The translations under genes were made by a program, and so were the position numbers. From Helicobacter bilis ATCC 51630 (GTDB lineage: Bacteria > Campylobacterota > Campylobacteria > Campylobacterales > Helicobacteraceae): 41,257 nt of DNA. This document shows, one piece after another, positions 8,293 through 17,702 of the stretch (within the stretch, counting starts at the first letter, position 1; the number at the start of each line of letters is the position of its first letter). The stretch is taken from NCBI RefSeq assembly GCF_000686565.1, contig NZ_JMKW01000022.1, positions 1-41,257 of the forward strand, written 5' to 3'. Under the pieces are notes generated by a model. It had not been told where the DNA came from. It did no database searches and saw only the letters and a program-made list of their open reading frames with translations.

Positions 8293-9171
8293 ATGAAAAT
8301 TCTTATGATACTTGCTATGATGGGTTGGGGACTTGTGTGGCCCCTATCAAAGATTATGAGTGAGACGCTAAATCCCGAGCAAGCTTCATGTATCCGATTT
8401 ATCATCGTAAGCCTTAGCTTTTTACCGATTATGTATATCTATAAAATCCCCTTTAAGATTCCAAAAATAGCTCTTATACCTGTGCTACTTACAGGTATAT
8501 TTAACACTGCTTATAGCTATCTTATGTATATGGGGCTATTGTATGGTGATGCGGGGAGTGCTGGGGTTATCGCGGAGGTTTTGCCAATCATTATTGCGGC
8601 GTTTTTGTATAGCTTTATGAAGCAAACGACATTGCTTAAAAGGGAAAAATGGGCGTTATTTTTTGGAATCTTAGCAGGTGTTTTTCTCATTAATTTATTT
8701 GAAAACTGGCGTGCAATATTTATGCCTTTTAATGTCATTTTTCTACTTGCGGCATTAGCATGGGCTATGCTAATTATTAGCTCTCGTTATGCAACAGAAT
8801 ATGTATCTGCTATATCGCTAAGCTTTTATTCTAGTCTTTGCACAGCACTTTTTTTGCTGCCTAGTTTTTTATACTATGGTCTTGCACCTTTGGGGGAATT
8901 GGGTATGAATTTTTGGATTCTAGCCCTTATTACTGCACTTTTTTGCACGACTTTTTCCACAACGATTTATTATCGTGGCTTATATGTGCTGGGTGTAACA
9001 CAAGGTGGGATTTATGCCCTGCTTACGCCGCCTTCAACACTTTTATTTGCATGGCTGATTTTAGATGAGATGCCACAAACACACACAATTATCGGGGGAA
9101 TCATATCTATTTTTACTATCTATCTTATGAATTATTACAATCCAAAGCATTTTAGAATCTTTAAAAGTTAG
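8293..9171 (+). CDS. EamA/DMT-family transporter
   Basis: A 292-aa protein with ten hydrophobic helices in two homologous halves. Family marks are MGWGLVWPLSKIMSETLNP in the first helix, SAGVIAEVLPIIIAAFLYSF in the fourth, and the second-half repeat GGIYALLTPPSTLLFAWLIL with a following DE (LDEMPQTHTIIGG). This is the drug/metabolite transporter superfamily, which exports amino acids, nucleosides or other small metabolites. The substrate cannot be read from sequence. The gene is monocistronic and convergent with bioC: the two stop codons overlap by 4 bp, leaving no room for a conventional terminator. Confidence 0.85.
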   Translation: MKILMILAMMGWGLVWPLSKIMSETLNPEQASCIRFIIVSLSFLPIMYIYKIPFKIPKIALIPVLLTGIFNTAYSYLMYMGLLYGDAGSAGVIAEVLPIIIAAFLYSFMKQTTLLKREKWALFFGILAGVFLINLFENWRAIFMPFNVIFLLAALAWAMLIISSRYATEYVSAISLSFYSSLCTALFLLPSFLYYGLAPLGELGMNFWILALITALFCTTFSTTIYYRGLYVLGVTQGGIYALLTPPSTLLFAWLILDEMPQTHTIIGGIISIFTIYLMNYYNPKHFRIFKS

Positions 9172-9881
9172 CGTTTTTTAGCAAGGAAGCAGATGATATG
9201 ATAAGTGAGTGTGTTGTTATAAAAATCTGTATATTGTGTCAGCCATGATTTTTTGATAAAGCGTGTTTGCAGGGCATTTACCCCGCCTTTTTTGATATGG
9301 CGAAAGACTTCAAGTGGGCTTTCAAACGACAGAGAAATACGCTCTTCATGCCATGCTAATAGCTCAAAATCACTCTGTAAATGCTTTTTTATAATGCAAG
9401 ATTCTATATAAGGCAGTCCTATGCCTGTAATCTCTTTTATCTCTCTAAAGTTATCAATACCAAATGTGCCAATAAGTAGAAAGCCTTGTGAAAGCAAAAT
9501 ATGTTTTAGATTCTGCAAGGTTTCAACAAAAGGCAACCATTGCAAACATGCGTTTGAAGCGATGAGATTAAACTTTTTTGAGTAAATCTCTGTGCGTGTA
9601 ATATTACGCATATCAAAGCAAAGATTCTGTGTATTTTGCGGCAACTTTATGTCCTTATACTCGTTTATATCATTGCAAATATATTGCTTATAATCTAGCC
9701 TTTCAGTCAGCATATAGGTAAGCTCACACTGCCCACAACCAAACTCAAATATATATGAAAAATCTTTTCTTTTTGTGTCTAAAAGCATATTGAGTAAGCA
9801 ATCTCGCATATAGGCTTGAATGGGCGTGTTGTCTTTATAACTTTGCTGGGCTTTTAAGAAACGCTCTAATTGATAGCACAT
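9168..9881 (-). CDS. bioC: Malonyl-ACP O-methyltransferase BioC-like
   Basis: About 237 aa. The SAM-binding motif I is FEFGCGQCELTYML near residue 50. The BioC-type N-terminus RFLKAQQSYKDNTPIQAYM lies just before it, and SNACLQWLPFVETLQNL with SQGFLLIGTFG are the motif II/III region. BioC methylates malonyl-ACP so that fatty-acid enzymes can build the pimeloyl chain for biotin. The ATG at 9881 is preferred because GGAGGGG lies right in front; the ATG at 9893 is an alternative. The gene overlaps the end of bioG, so the two are translationally coupled. No other biotin gene lies nearby. Confidence 0.8.
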   Translation of the reverse strand: MCYQLERFLKAQQSYKDNTPIQAYMRDCLLNMLLDTKRKDFSYIFEFGCGQCELTYMLTERLDYKQYICNDINEYKDIKLPQNTQNLCFDMRNITRTEIYSKKFNLIASNACLQWLPFVETLQNLKHILLSQGFLLIGTFGIDNFREIKEITGIGLPYIESCIIKKHLQSDFELLAWHEERISLSFESPLEVFRHIKKGGVNALQTRFIKKSWLTQYTDFYNNTLTYHIICFLAKKR

Positions 9882-10510
9882 AGCCCCTCCCATGTATCAA
9901 AGGCAAAAAATGGATAATGCCATGAAGCCAACTCGCATATTGCACTTTTGCTATTTTCAAAGGCTTTGTGGCAGGTTTGTGGTAAAAAAAGCGTGTCATT
10001 TTTTGCAATATAGATTCTATCCCATGTGAGTGGTGTGTGTGGTGTAGTCATGCAAAAATCATAAATACATTGCAATTCAGCCTTTAAATGCGAGATAGAA
10101 GCGAAGTGAAAATCTTTGGTCCTGTCTAGATTCTCCCCAAAAATAGCCCTTTTAAAGTCATCTATATTAAGGTTTTTTATCGTATGGCGAAATATAGCAG
10201 GATTAATGCCTTTTAATTTATCTATGCCAGATTCTGTGCCACTAAGGGCAATTTTGCGAGATAAAGGTATGTGAGATAAAGGCAGTCTAGCAGCTATGCT
10301 AACCCCCATAGAATAGACTACAAGATAGATTGAATCATATTTCTCTAACTCTAAATTTATATCAAATGTAAAGTCAGTATAATCATGCAATAAAAGCACA
10401 TTGGCTTTAGAATCTAAATGCGTGTAATGCGTGCAATGACTTGCAAAACCTGCAAAAAAGAGTATAAGAATCTTGCTATCTGTATTTTTATGTAGCCAGT
10501 ATGTTTGCAT
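9866..10510 (-). CDS. bioG: Pimeloyl-ACP methyl ester esterase BioG-like (DUF452)
   Basis: 214 aa. The family pattern is LILFFAGFASH at residues 14-24, LHDYTDF near 41, and the nucleophile elbow VVYSMGVSIAARL near 63, with Ser as catalytic nucleophile. IAKNDTLFLP near 168 supplies an acid residue and ELASWHYPFFAF near 193 the histidine. BioG removes the methyl ester from pimeloyl-ACP to release the biotin precursor. It is paired with bioC, which starts within its last codons. H. pylori uses a different esterase, BioV, for this step, so the BioG type is informative for the lineage. The BioF partner often found with BioG is not adjacent. Confidence 0.8.
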   Translation of the reverse strand: MQTYWLHKNTDSKILILFFAGFASHCTHYTHLDSKANVLLLHDYTDFTFDINLELEKYDSIYLVVYSMGVSIAARLPLSHIPLSRKIALSGTESGIDKLKGINPAIFRHTIKNLNIDDFKRAIFGENLDRTKDFHFASISHLKAELQCIYDFCMTTPHTPLTWDRIYIAKNDTLFLPQTCHKAFENSKSAICELASWHYPFFAFDTWEGLCAIN

Positions 10511-10659
10511 GATATAGCCTTTATGCTTTTGCTTTTGTAGTTTTATCGCAATGCAAATGGGTATTATACTGGATTATTGGATAAAAATGATTACTCTATT
10601 CCACAATAAATATATTGCGTAGCAACATATTTTTATCAATAATGACCTGCATAGTATGG

Positions 10660-11100
10660 CTACTCTGTTTTTAAGGTATACATTTTCTCTTCTACTTGTA
10701 TATAATAATTTGCAATTTCTTGATATGCCTTCTCCCATGCCTGCAATATCTCTTTAGTTGCATTTTCTTGCAACACATTTTCAATCGCTTTTATCAAACA
10801 TGCTCCAACGATTGGGTAATGCTCCTTCTTTACATTTAATCTAACATGTGTTTTGCCAATGGATTCTATTTGCGAATGAATTGTATCTAGATTCTCAATA
10901 TTCATTGCAGCATGTAGTATTGCCATGGCGAGTGCCTTTGGCTGCTTACCATTTTGTTGCTTTGTCATATCAAACATAGTTCTAACTTGTGGATACTCAT
11001 CAAATAAGATTCTATAAAATTCCTTTGTGATTGTTTCACCATGTGTTTTTAAAACCGGTATTGTGCTTTTTACAATCTCTATTGTTTGTTTATCTAACAT
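10660..11100 (-). CDS. Single-domain bacterial globin (Cgb/Vgb type)
   Basis: A 146-aa protein with only the globin fold and no flavin reductase domain. Helix B carries Tyr in EFYRILF (about residue 28), the CD corner has MFDMTKQQNGKQPKAL, and KKEHYPIVGACL (about 93-105) holds the proximal haem histidine. These match the N-terminal domain of flavohaemoglobins and Campylobacter Cgb, which detoxifies nitric oxide. The ATG at 11100 follows an AAAGGAT RBS; the TTG one codon earlier is less likely. The gene stands alone. In Campylobacter such globins are controlled by a Crp/Fnr protein (NssR), and one regulator of that family lies at the left end, but no NssR operator was recognised upstream. Confidence 0.9.
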   Translation of the reverse strand: MLDKQTIEIVKSTIPVLKTHGETITKEFYRILFDEYPQVRTMFDMTKQQNGKQPKALAMAILHAAMNIENLDTIHSQIESIGKTHVRLNVKKEHYPIVGACLIKAIENVLQENATKEILQAWEKAYQEIANYYIQVEEKMYTLKTE

Positions 11101-11279
11101 CAAAAATCCTTTATAATAAAATGCAATGCAATAATAAACAATAGTTTTAAAATAAAAATTGATATATGTTAATAATCATAAAATTATCTTTTAGAAGCAA
11201 TAAAAATAAGCACAATATAGAATCTATATAAAGCTAATCTGGAGCAAAAGCCACAAGATTCTATATTATTTGAAAAAAA

Positions 11280-11287
11280 GGGGGGGG
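11280..11287 (+). repeat. G8 homopolymer downstream of the 11312 gene
   Basis: Eight G residues lie 24 bp beyond the stop codon of the preceding minus-strand gene, in an otherwise AT-rich intergenic stretch. Such tracts are slippage-prone in Helicobacter, but this one is outside any supported reading frame. Confidence 0.7.
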
Positions 11288-11311
11288 CAGGATAATGTCA
11301 AAACTACACAA

Positions 11312-13225
11312 TTACAAATGTTTTCCATAAACTTTTTTGTATAAAAAGTTGAAAAAATCAGTGAAATGCCTAGCCTGTCGTCTCACTTTTGCATTTGGAA
11401 AATATTTGCCCATGAATTTTATAACCTTAAATAGAGGCTTTAAATCCTGTGGGGGAATGTAGCGGTTTTCTTCTTCAGCCACATACCAACTATACCCTGC
11501 CTTTTGTGCCCCTACCTCTCGAATAGGATCCATATGATTTATTTTTTGAGTAATTACATCTTTGTTTAAATGAGTATTTGGATATACCTTTTTTAGAATC
11601 TCAAATGCTTCTATAAAAGATTGTAATTTAATCGAATTGACGGCATATGTTTGCCGCAAAGTCTCTATATCTAGCAATAGTTCTTGCTGTATATCTGGGA
11701 ACAACATTCCTTTTTGACTCTTATTGCCTAGCCCATACTGCTGGTCGATTAATGCAGTTTTGTTTTTAACCACACCACACATAGTGAGATATAAAAAAGA
11801 CATATTGTGATTATTGTATCGTATATCCTTATAAGTCTCAACTTGCAATGCTTTGATAAAATTATACAAAGATCCAAGAGCAAGCATTACATCTCTTGGT
11901 CCATATATCGTAATATTATTATTACCATCATCAGTTAAAGTATCAAATATTTCATCAGATTTGCACGTTTGAAGATCTTGTAAAATTTGTTCTCGATTGC
12001 CTTCTTTATATTGTATGTCACCATCACTTCGTAGTGTAAAAATGAAGTCATAGGTAATATTATGCGATATTTCATGTTGCCTCATAAGTTCGATTGCTCT
12101 ATGTATGCCATAGTAAAGATGATAACCACCGCCTAATTCTTTACCTTCATATTGCGTTTGTTCTTGATTGATAATTTCATAAGTTTTGAGGCAAGGATAT
12201 TTGCTTTGCAAATCTTTTATATCATTTATATCCAGTGCTACATTATATTCAGAATTAATCTTTTGAAATACATTTGGGAAAAGCTTGGGAAAATGCGAAC
12301 GATATGAAATTTCAAATGGCACAGCTTCATAAAATGTTGGCTCTAGCATACGCAATACCCAATTTCCCCATCCGCACAACCCCGGCCAAACTTGATATGT
12401 ATCCCAAGTAAATAAAAACACATCAGCATTTAAGGGTATAGCAAGGTTTGTAATAATATCTTCAAGTGTGGCTATATAATCGCCACGCAAGATTCCATAT
12501 AAACAAATTGCAAACTTTTTATATTCCGTGTGTGGTTTAGCAGTTATTTGTGGAATAAGATGGGATAAGTCTTTACATTGCTGAAGTAATATATTTCTGT
12601 AATGCCCTATACATTCCTTATAACATTGTGCTGCACCAAGACCATTTTCGTCATTAATTAGTTTTAAAAATATTATAAAAGATGGTGGGTTTTTTGGAGT
12701 AAAAAATTCTTGTTGTTTTGCTGTATCTGCTTTATAGAAATAATGCAATGTATTTTTAAGAAAATAGTTTCGAATTATCTTATTGTCTGTATCCTTCATA
12801 TAATTTTGCATAATGCAAAATGCGATATTAGCAGTTAAAGCGTCATCTGCAATAAATCTATTGAGTAAAAAATTAGGACTTAATTTTTGTTTAAGTCTAA
12901 AGTCTTCATATAGTGTTGCTGTGTCTGCTTCTATATGTGTTTGTGTTAGGGCAATACCCCCCACCCCACCCCAATTTAATTTAGCGTTATCCCAAAATTG
13001 TGGACATTGCAATGTGTCGCTATTATTTTTAGAATCCGCTTTTATAAATTGCAATAGTTCATCGAGTTTCCCAATATCATGTAGAAATACACAAAAATCC
13101 ATTTTTAAATCATTGGAATCTTGTGTTATATTTTCTTTATATAAGCTATATACCTTATCAAAATCCCATGATTCTAATGCGGATTCTATAGTTATACTCA
13201 CTTCATTTAGATTTGTATGCTGCAT
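11312..13225 (-). CDS. Large protein with glycosyltransferase-like features
   Basis: 637 aa from the ATG at 13225, chosen because AAAAAGG lies just in front; an in-frame ATG 7 codons upstream overlaps that RBS. There is no signal peptide or clear membrane segment. The first 230 residues are helical. The core then shows KKFAICLYGILRGDY (about 236), ADVFLFTWDTYQVWPG (about 267) and YDFIFTLRSDGDI (about 400). The pattern of ICLxGxLR, then DVFxFTWD, then a late RxD motif resembles hypothetical capsule or LPS glycosyltransferase-like proteins of Campylobacter and Helicobacter. The C-terminus is basic (AKVRRQARHFTDFFNFLYKKVYGK), which may aid membrane association. The donor and acceptor are unknown. 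It is not in an evident glycan operon. Confidence 0.55.
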   Translation of the reverse strand: MQHTNLNEVSITIESALESWDFDKVYSLYKENITQDSNDLKMDFCVFLHDIGKLDELLQFIKADSKNNSDTLQCPQFWDNAKLNWGGVGGIALTQTHIEADTATLYEDFRLKQKLSPNFLLNRFIADDALTANIAFCIMQNYMKDTDNKIIRNYFLKNTLHYFYKADTAKQQEFFTPKNPPSFIIFLKLINDENGLGAAQCYKECIGHYRNILLQQCKDLSHLIPQITAKPHTEYKKFAICLYGILRGDYIATLEDIITNLAIPLNADVFLFTWDTYQVWPGLCGWGNWVLRMLEPTFYEAVPFEISYRSHFPKLFPNVFQKINSEYNVALDINDIKDLQSKYPCLKTYEIINQEQTQYEGKELGGGYHLYYGIHRAIELMRQHEISHNITYDFIFTLRSDGDIQYKEGNREQILQDLQTCKSDEIFDTLTDDGNNNITIYGPRDVMLALGSLYNFIKALQVETYKDIRYNNHNMSFLYLTMCGVVKNKTALIDQQYGLGNKSQKGMLFPDIQQELLLDIETLRQTYAVNSIKLQSFIEAFEILKKVYPNTHLNKDVITQKINHMDPIREVGAQKAGYSWYVAEEENRYIPPQDLKPLFKVIKFMGKYFPNAKVRRQARHFTDFFNFLYKKVYGKHL

Positions 13226-13694
13226 TCTTTTTCCTTTTTCATGCAATTATATCCAATCATTTTTATTTAGTTATTTACCATAAAATATTGTGAGATTAAT
13301 CGATTAATCTTTGTAAAGATTATAATATTTTATAAAACACAACACAGAATCTACAATAAAGTCAATATCTAAATATCCAATAAAAAACTACAAGATTCTA
13401 TATCGTTTTAGATTCTACTATTACCTTAAAGATTTCATATCACTTTAAAACTTAAAAGAAAACTAAGCAAGGATATAATCAAAAAAAGACACAACAACAC
13501 CAAAACTATACTACAAAATACATAAAGTAAGAAATTATCTAGAATCGCACGACAAGATTAAGTAAAAGCAAAATACACATAAGAATGAATTTATGAGAAT
13601 CAAGCAAAGCTTAAAGATTCCCATAAAGCTATCACAATAGCTTAAAAGTCTCAAAAGACTTCAATTAATTCAAGCCTAATAGACTAAAGCATGT
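13226..13694. other. Intergenic region without recognised gene
   Basis: About 470 bp of AT-rich sequence between two minus-strand genes. The sequence is scattered with short GATTCTA/TAGAATC words. I see no open frame of useful length, tRNA, or hairpin with a T-run. The promoter for the 13225 gene should be here, but no convincing -10 can be pinned down. Confidence 0.5.
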
Positions 13695-14768
13695 TTAATA
13701 AGTTTCAAAAATCTTTGCAATAGCATCTGTTTTGTTTGTTTTTGTCAAAGCAAGCATGAGTAAAATTCGTGCTTTTTGTGGATTTAGATCATGTGCACCG
13801 ATAAATCCAAGTTTAGAATCATCACTATTTGCAAGCACAATGCCAGAGCCAACTCTTGAGCTTTGCACGACTACTAAGCCTTGCTGCATAAGACTTTTTA
13901 GCACTTCTTTTTGATATTTATGGATACTACCAGCACCACTTCCCGCTACAACAATGCCTTTTGTCCCAGCCTTAAACAAAGCCTTAGCAGCAACACCAGA
14001 GCCATCATTTGCATAAGAATACAATATATCAACTTTTGGCAAAGATTCTATTCTATCTATATTAAAGATACTTTTTCTTGTGTGTGGTTGCAATGGAGCG
14101 TAGTTAAAAAACACATTTCCATCAAGGATATAGCCCATATCGCCACTATTTGGGGATTTAAAAGTCTCAACATTTAGGGCATGTGTTTTTGTAGCACCTC
14201 TTGCACTCTGAATCCTATCATTCATAGCGATCATAACGCCTTTATTTCGTGCCTTTGGACTTGCAGCAAGGGCTACTGCATTATAGAGATTCTTAGGACC
14301 ATCAGCACTCATAGCTGTGCTTGGTCGCATAGCACCTACTAGCACGACAGGCTTATCACTCTGAATTGTTAAATGCAAGAAAAACGCAGTCTCTTCCATC
14401 GTATCTGTGCCATGTGTGATAACGATACCATCTACATCAGGACTTGCTAAAAGGCTCTTTACGCGTTTTCCAAGAGTTAGCCATATCTCATCAGTCATAT
14501 CCGCACTATCGATATTTGCGATTTGCTCTCCCTTAATATTCGCAAGATTCTTAATCTCTGGCACAGCATTAATCAATACATCAACACCTACAACACCCGC
14601 AGTATAACCAGTCGTTTTGATATTAGAATCAATCGATCCCGCAATAGTCCCACCAGTCGCTAGGATAACTACATTTGGCTTTGGTCTTTGCATTCTTTCA
14701 ATCGATAATGCTTGTAACATCACTGCACTTCCTATCATCAGCAAAAAAGCATAGAAAAACTTCTTCAT
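13695..14768 (-). CDS. ansB: Type II (periplasmic) L-asparaginase
   Basis: 357 aa from the ATG at 14768, with AAAGGTG in front; an upstream in-frame ATG would add 12 residues before the signal peptide and is rejected. MKKFFYAFLLMIGSAVMLQA is a signal peptide. VVILATGGTIAGSI contains the first catalytic threonine, and GIVITHGTDTMEETAFFL contains the second Thr-Asp pair. LVGAMRPSTAMSADGPKNLYNAV follows. The enzyme hydrolyses asparagine (often glutamine too) to aspartate and ammonia in the periplasm, supplying amino acids and acting on host immune cells in H. pylori relatives. It is a single gene, 78 bp downstream of the outer-membrane protein gene. Confidence 0.95.
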   Translation of the reverse strand: MKKFFYAFLLMIGSAVMLQALSIERMQRPKPNVVILATGGTIAGSIDSNIKTTGYTAGVVGVDVLINAVPEIKNLANIKGEQIANIDSADMTDEIWLTLGKRVKSLLASPDVDGIVITHGTDTMEETAFFLHLTIQSDKPVVLVGAMRPSTAMSADGPKNLYNAVALAASPKARNKGVMIAMNDRIQSARGATKTHALNVETFKSPNSGDMGYILDGNVFFNYAPLQPHTRKSIFNIDRIESLPKVDILYSYANDGSGVAAKALFKAGTKGIVVAGSGAGSIHKYQKEVLKSLMQQGLVVVQSSRVGSGIVLANSDDSKLGFIGAHDLNPQKARILLMLALTKTNKTDAIAKIFETY

Positions 14769-14846
14769 ACAACACCTTTTAAAGTAAATTTGGAGTAAAT
14801 CCATGCGGAATTATATCAAAATTTATAACTTTTAGCACGATAAAAT

Positions 14847-16148
14847 CTATTGCCTTTTTGCAAGTTTCTTAAATAACTCATGCGTATCAAGGACTATTGT
14901 TAGCATTTGTGTATTTGCGATCTTTGTATCTGTAAAGTGGAATATAAAACTAAAACGAGTCGCACTATACGCATTTTTATACTCCCAATACATCTCCATT
15001 CTATCATAGAATCTTGCTTGATAAAAGGGCAATCCCCAATATAAAGTTTCTCCATATTCGCTAAAATACTTCATTTGCCCCTGCCCATAATACAGGCTAT
15101 TTTCCACACCAAAGCCCTTGTATTGTGCCTTGAGTGTAAAGTCTAATCCAAGAGAGTTAGAAAAAGGATCAAGCCCACTAGAATGCCGCCTTTTACGCTC
15201 CACAGACCCAAGCACACCTAAACTAAGATTTATAGAATCCATATAGGGCATAAATCTCTTTTGCAAGTCAAAGCCAACAAAAGCGTTATAATACAATCTA
15301 TCAAGCAGCCATACATCTTTTATCGTATTTAAAGGATTGAGTAATTCATCATTTTTTGTATGATAAAGCAGGAATGAAGCCCCAAGAAAGATATTATCAT
15401 GCCACAAATTCTGCTGTAAGAAGCCTTGAGCTAAAAACTCATCAATTCGTTTTTGCAGATTCCCACCATACCAGTCAAATATAAATTCCGCTTTTAAGCC
15501 CTTATTTTGATATTGCAGACCAAAGCCATTTGTCATAGGATTTTGCAGTAAAAAGTCCTTACGATAGTAGAGATTAGGATACATGCCAATCCAATGTTTT
15601 TTGGGAAAGATTCCAAAATAGCCACTAAAATTTTTATAATGCGTATCATAATATAAACTCAAACCTACATTTTGTGGAAATTGCGGGATTTTCTCGCCCA
15701 TATTCATAATGTAGTATCCGCCGACACGAAGATTCTGCCCATAAAAATGCAGTCCTATTTCAGGAAATATACTTGCTTGAAGCAGTGTGCGTGTATCCCA
15801 ATATGGAAAGGAATCCTCTAAATTATCCGCAAAGAATGTAAAGTCAAAACCATATATGAAATGTAAATCATTAGGGATATTATTAGAATCTTTTTGTTGT
15901 GTTATGCTTTGTGTATGTGTGGTATTAGATGCTTTAGATTCTAATTGTTGATTTATAGAATCTTTTAGGAATGTTGGGGAGGGGGGGGTTAAAGATTCTG
16001 CATTATTTGCAATTTTTGTATTGTTTAGAGTTATGCCATTGGAATCTATATCGCTAGATTCTATAAAAACATACTCTTTTATCTGTTTTGCAGACACTAA
16101 GTTGATCGTAGTCAATACACATGAAAATATAAATAATAATTTATACAT
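14847..16148 (-). CDS. Predicted outer-membrane beta-barrel protein with C8 tract
   Basis: 433 aa from the ATG at 16148 (MYKLLFIFSCVLTTINLVSA), which gives a clean signal peptide; the upstream ATG at 16196 does not. Residues 21-100 are a low-complexity Ser/Asn/Gln linker. The rest is rich in alternating aromatic strands (LHFYGQNLRVGGYYIMNMG, GLSLYYDTHYKNFSGYFGIF, LGLDFTLKAQYKGFGVENSLYYG), as expected for a beta-barrel of the outer membrane. A run of eight C on the coding strand at residues 54-57 (TPPSP) would shift the frame if it slipped, so expression may be phase-variable; in this sequence the frame is open. I do not recognise the family. A porin-like role is possible but unproven. Confidence 0.65.
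   Translation of the reverse strand: MYKLLFIFSCVLTTINLVSAKQIKEYVFIESSDIDSNGITLNNTKIANNAESLTPPSPTFLKDSINQQLESKASNTTHTQSITQQKDSNNIPNDLHFIYGFDFTFFADNLEDSFPYWDTRTLLQASIFPEIGLHFYGQNLRVGGYYIMNMGEKIPQFPQNVGLSLYYDTHYKNFSGYFGIFPKKHWIGMYPNLYYRKDFLLQNPMTNGFGLQYQNKGLKAEFIFDWYGGNLQKRIDEFLAQGFLQQNLWHDNIFLGASFLLYHTKNDELLNPLNTIKDVWLLDRLYYNAFVGFDLQKRFMPYMDSINLSLGVLGSVERKRRHSSGLDPFSNSLGLDFTLKAQYKGFGVENSLYYGQGQMKYFSEYGETLYWGLPFYQARFYDRMEMYWEYKNAYSATRFSFIFHFTDTKIANTQMLTIVLDTHELFKKLAKRQ
15981..15988 (-). repeat. C8 tract inside the outer-membrane protein gene
   Basis: Eight consecutive C on the coding strand (G on plus) encode part of a TPPSP segment just after the signal peptide. A second G4 run lies 1 bp away (15976-15979). 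Gain or loss of one base would terminate the protein early. Confidence 0.75.
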
Positions 16149-16384
16149 TATGTTATCCCATTTAAATATTAAAATCTTTTTATCTCTAAGCTTCAAAGAT
16201 ACTAAAAGCTTGAGATTATACCCTACTTTTTATGCTTTATTGCTATTAGATTAGAATCTAAATTTAGTCTTTGTGGAGAAAAATATCTAAAAATCTCAAT
16301 AAAAGTTTTATAATACACCACTAACAACACTCACACATTTTCATACAAACTAAATAAAGTTTATATACATAAACTCATATTGTA

Positions 16385-16414
16385 TGCTATAATAACACTA
16401 AAAGTTTTACGAGG
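16385..16414 (+). promoter_or_regulatory. Extended -10 promoter and RBS of cbpA-hspR
   Basis: TGCTATAAT at 16385-16393 is a strong extended -10, and ACGAGG at 16409-16414 is the RBS, 5 bp before the ATG at 16420. In H. pylori the equivalent promoter is repressed by HspR. I could not identify a clear HAIR-type inverted repeat here. Confidence 0.6.
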
Positions 16415-16419
16415 TATAT

Positions 16420-17289
16420 ATGGCAAAAAGTTTATATCAAACATTAAATATTAGTGAAAATGCAAGTGCTGATGAGATTAAAAAAGCATACAGAAAGCTT
16501 GCAAGGCAGTATCACCCCGATGTGAATAAATCCGCAGAAGCTGAAGAAAAGTTTAAAGAGATAAATGGTGCGTATGAGATTCTAAGCGATCCGCAAAAAA
16601 AGGCTGAATACGATCAATATGGCGATAGCATGTTTAATGGGCAAAATTTCAGTGATTTTAGCCGCTCTTATCAAAGTGCTGATTTAAATGATATTTTAAA
16701 GAATATTTTTGGTGCGCGTGGCAGGGGCTTTAATGGCAGTAATGCGGGGTTTAGCTCATTTAACTTTGGTTTTGATAATGGTATGGGTGATGGCATTGAC
16801 CTAGATATTGAAGCAAGGGCGAGTATATCGCTTAAAAGTGCGTTGTTAGGCGATACTTTGCGTTTGCACTTAAATGGGTCCAACTTTGAGTTAAAGATAC
16901 CAGAGGGCATTACAAGCGGTTCAAAACTTCGTGCAAAAGGTAAAGGTAAAAAGCTTGGCAATATGGTGGGCGATGCGATAATCACCATTGAGATAGCACC
17001 AGAAGAAGGGTATAGCATTGATGGTTATAATCTCACTCAAGTTGTAGAAGTGCCACTCAAAGCAATGCTTTTTGGAGATAAGGCAAGCATTAAAACAGCA
17101 AGGGAAGAAATGATTATTAAGATTCCAGCAAATACGCAAAATGGTAAGAAAATGCGGATTAAAAACAAAGGCTTTAAAGATAGAAAGACGGGGCAATATG
17201 GGGATTTAATCTTGCAAGTGTATGCGAAATTACCAGATTCTAATACGCTAAGCGATGAGTTAAAAGAGTTGTTACAAAAAGAACTATAA
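16420..17289 (+). CDS. cbpA: DnaJ-family co-chaperone CbpA
   Basis: 289 aa. The J domain (residues 1-70) contains [17 protein letters not shown] with the HPD motif at 32-34, which stimulates DnaK ATPase. It is followed by a Gly/Phe-rich linker (residues 90-130) and the C-terminal substrate-binding domains ([19 protein letters not shown]; then [21 protein letters not shown]). There is no CxxCxGxG zinc finger, which separates CbpA from DnaJ. The gene is directly followed by hspR (13 bp gap), the heat-shock repressor arrangement known from H. pylori. It should act in the cytoplasm in protein folding. Confidence 0.93.
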   Translation: MAKSLYQTLNISENASADEIKKAYRKLARQYHPDVNKSAEAEEKFKEINGAYEILSDPQKKAEYDQYGDSMFNGQNFSDFSRSYQSADLNDILKNIFGARGRGFNGSNAGFSSFNFGFDNGMGDGIDLDIEARASISLKSALLGDTLRLHLNGSNFELKIPEGITSGSKLRAKGKGKKLGNMVGDAIITIEIAPEEGYSIDGYNLTQVVEVPLKAMLFGDKASIKTAREEMIIKIPANTQNGKKMRIKNKGFKDRKTGQYGDLILQVYAKLPDSNTLSDELKELLQKEL

Positions 17290-17302
17290 GGAAAGGAATA
17301 GC

Positions 17303-17677
17303 ATGGATGCAAGTTATGATGAACCGGTTTTTTTGATTAGCGTAGTAGCAAAGATACTTGATATTCACCCGCAGACTTTGCGGCAGTATGAGAAAGAGGG
17401 GCTTATTGAGCCTTCACGCACTGATGGGAAAATGCGACTTTATTCACAGCGAGATATGGATAAGATTAAGACGATTTTAAAGCTTACTAGAGATTTAGGT
17501 GTGAATCTTGCTGGTGTGGATATTATCCTGCGATTAAAAGAGAGAATGGACGAGCTTGATAGCTTAAATGATGATTTGCGGAATAATTTGCATAAACAGC
17601 AAAGCACAAAGAGTGTATCAGGCGATTTAACGATTATAAAAAGCTCTTATGAGCTTGTTTTGCATTCAAAAAAGTAA
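17303..17677 (+). CDS. hspR: MerR-family heat-shock repressor HspR
   Basis: 124 aa. It opens with a MerR-type winged helix: [46 protein letters not shown]. The wing sequence RLYSQRD and the downstream helix [27 protein letters not shown] match HspR. HspR represses chaperone operons (groES-groEL, hrcA-grpE-dnaK, cbpA) in H. pylori and binds inverted-repeat operators. The C-terminus is a short coiled-coil-like tail. It lies between cbpA and secA. The 25 bp gap before secA suggests read-through, which would put a secretion gene under partial heat-shock control. Confidence 0.93.
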   Translation: MDASYDEPVFLISVVAKILDIHPQTLRQYEKEGLIEPSRTDGKMRLYSQRDMDKIKTILKLTRDLGVNLAGVDIILRLKERMDELDSLNDDLRNNLHKQQSTKSVSGDLTIIKSSYELVLHSKK

Positions 17678-17702
17678 TGAATTTCTAATAAAAAGGACAT
17701 AT

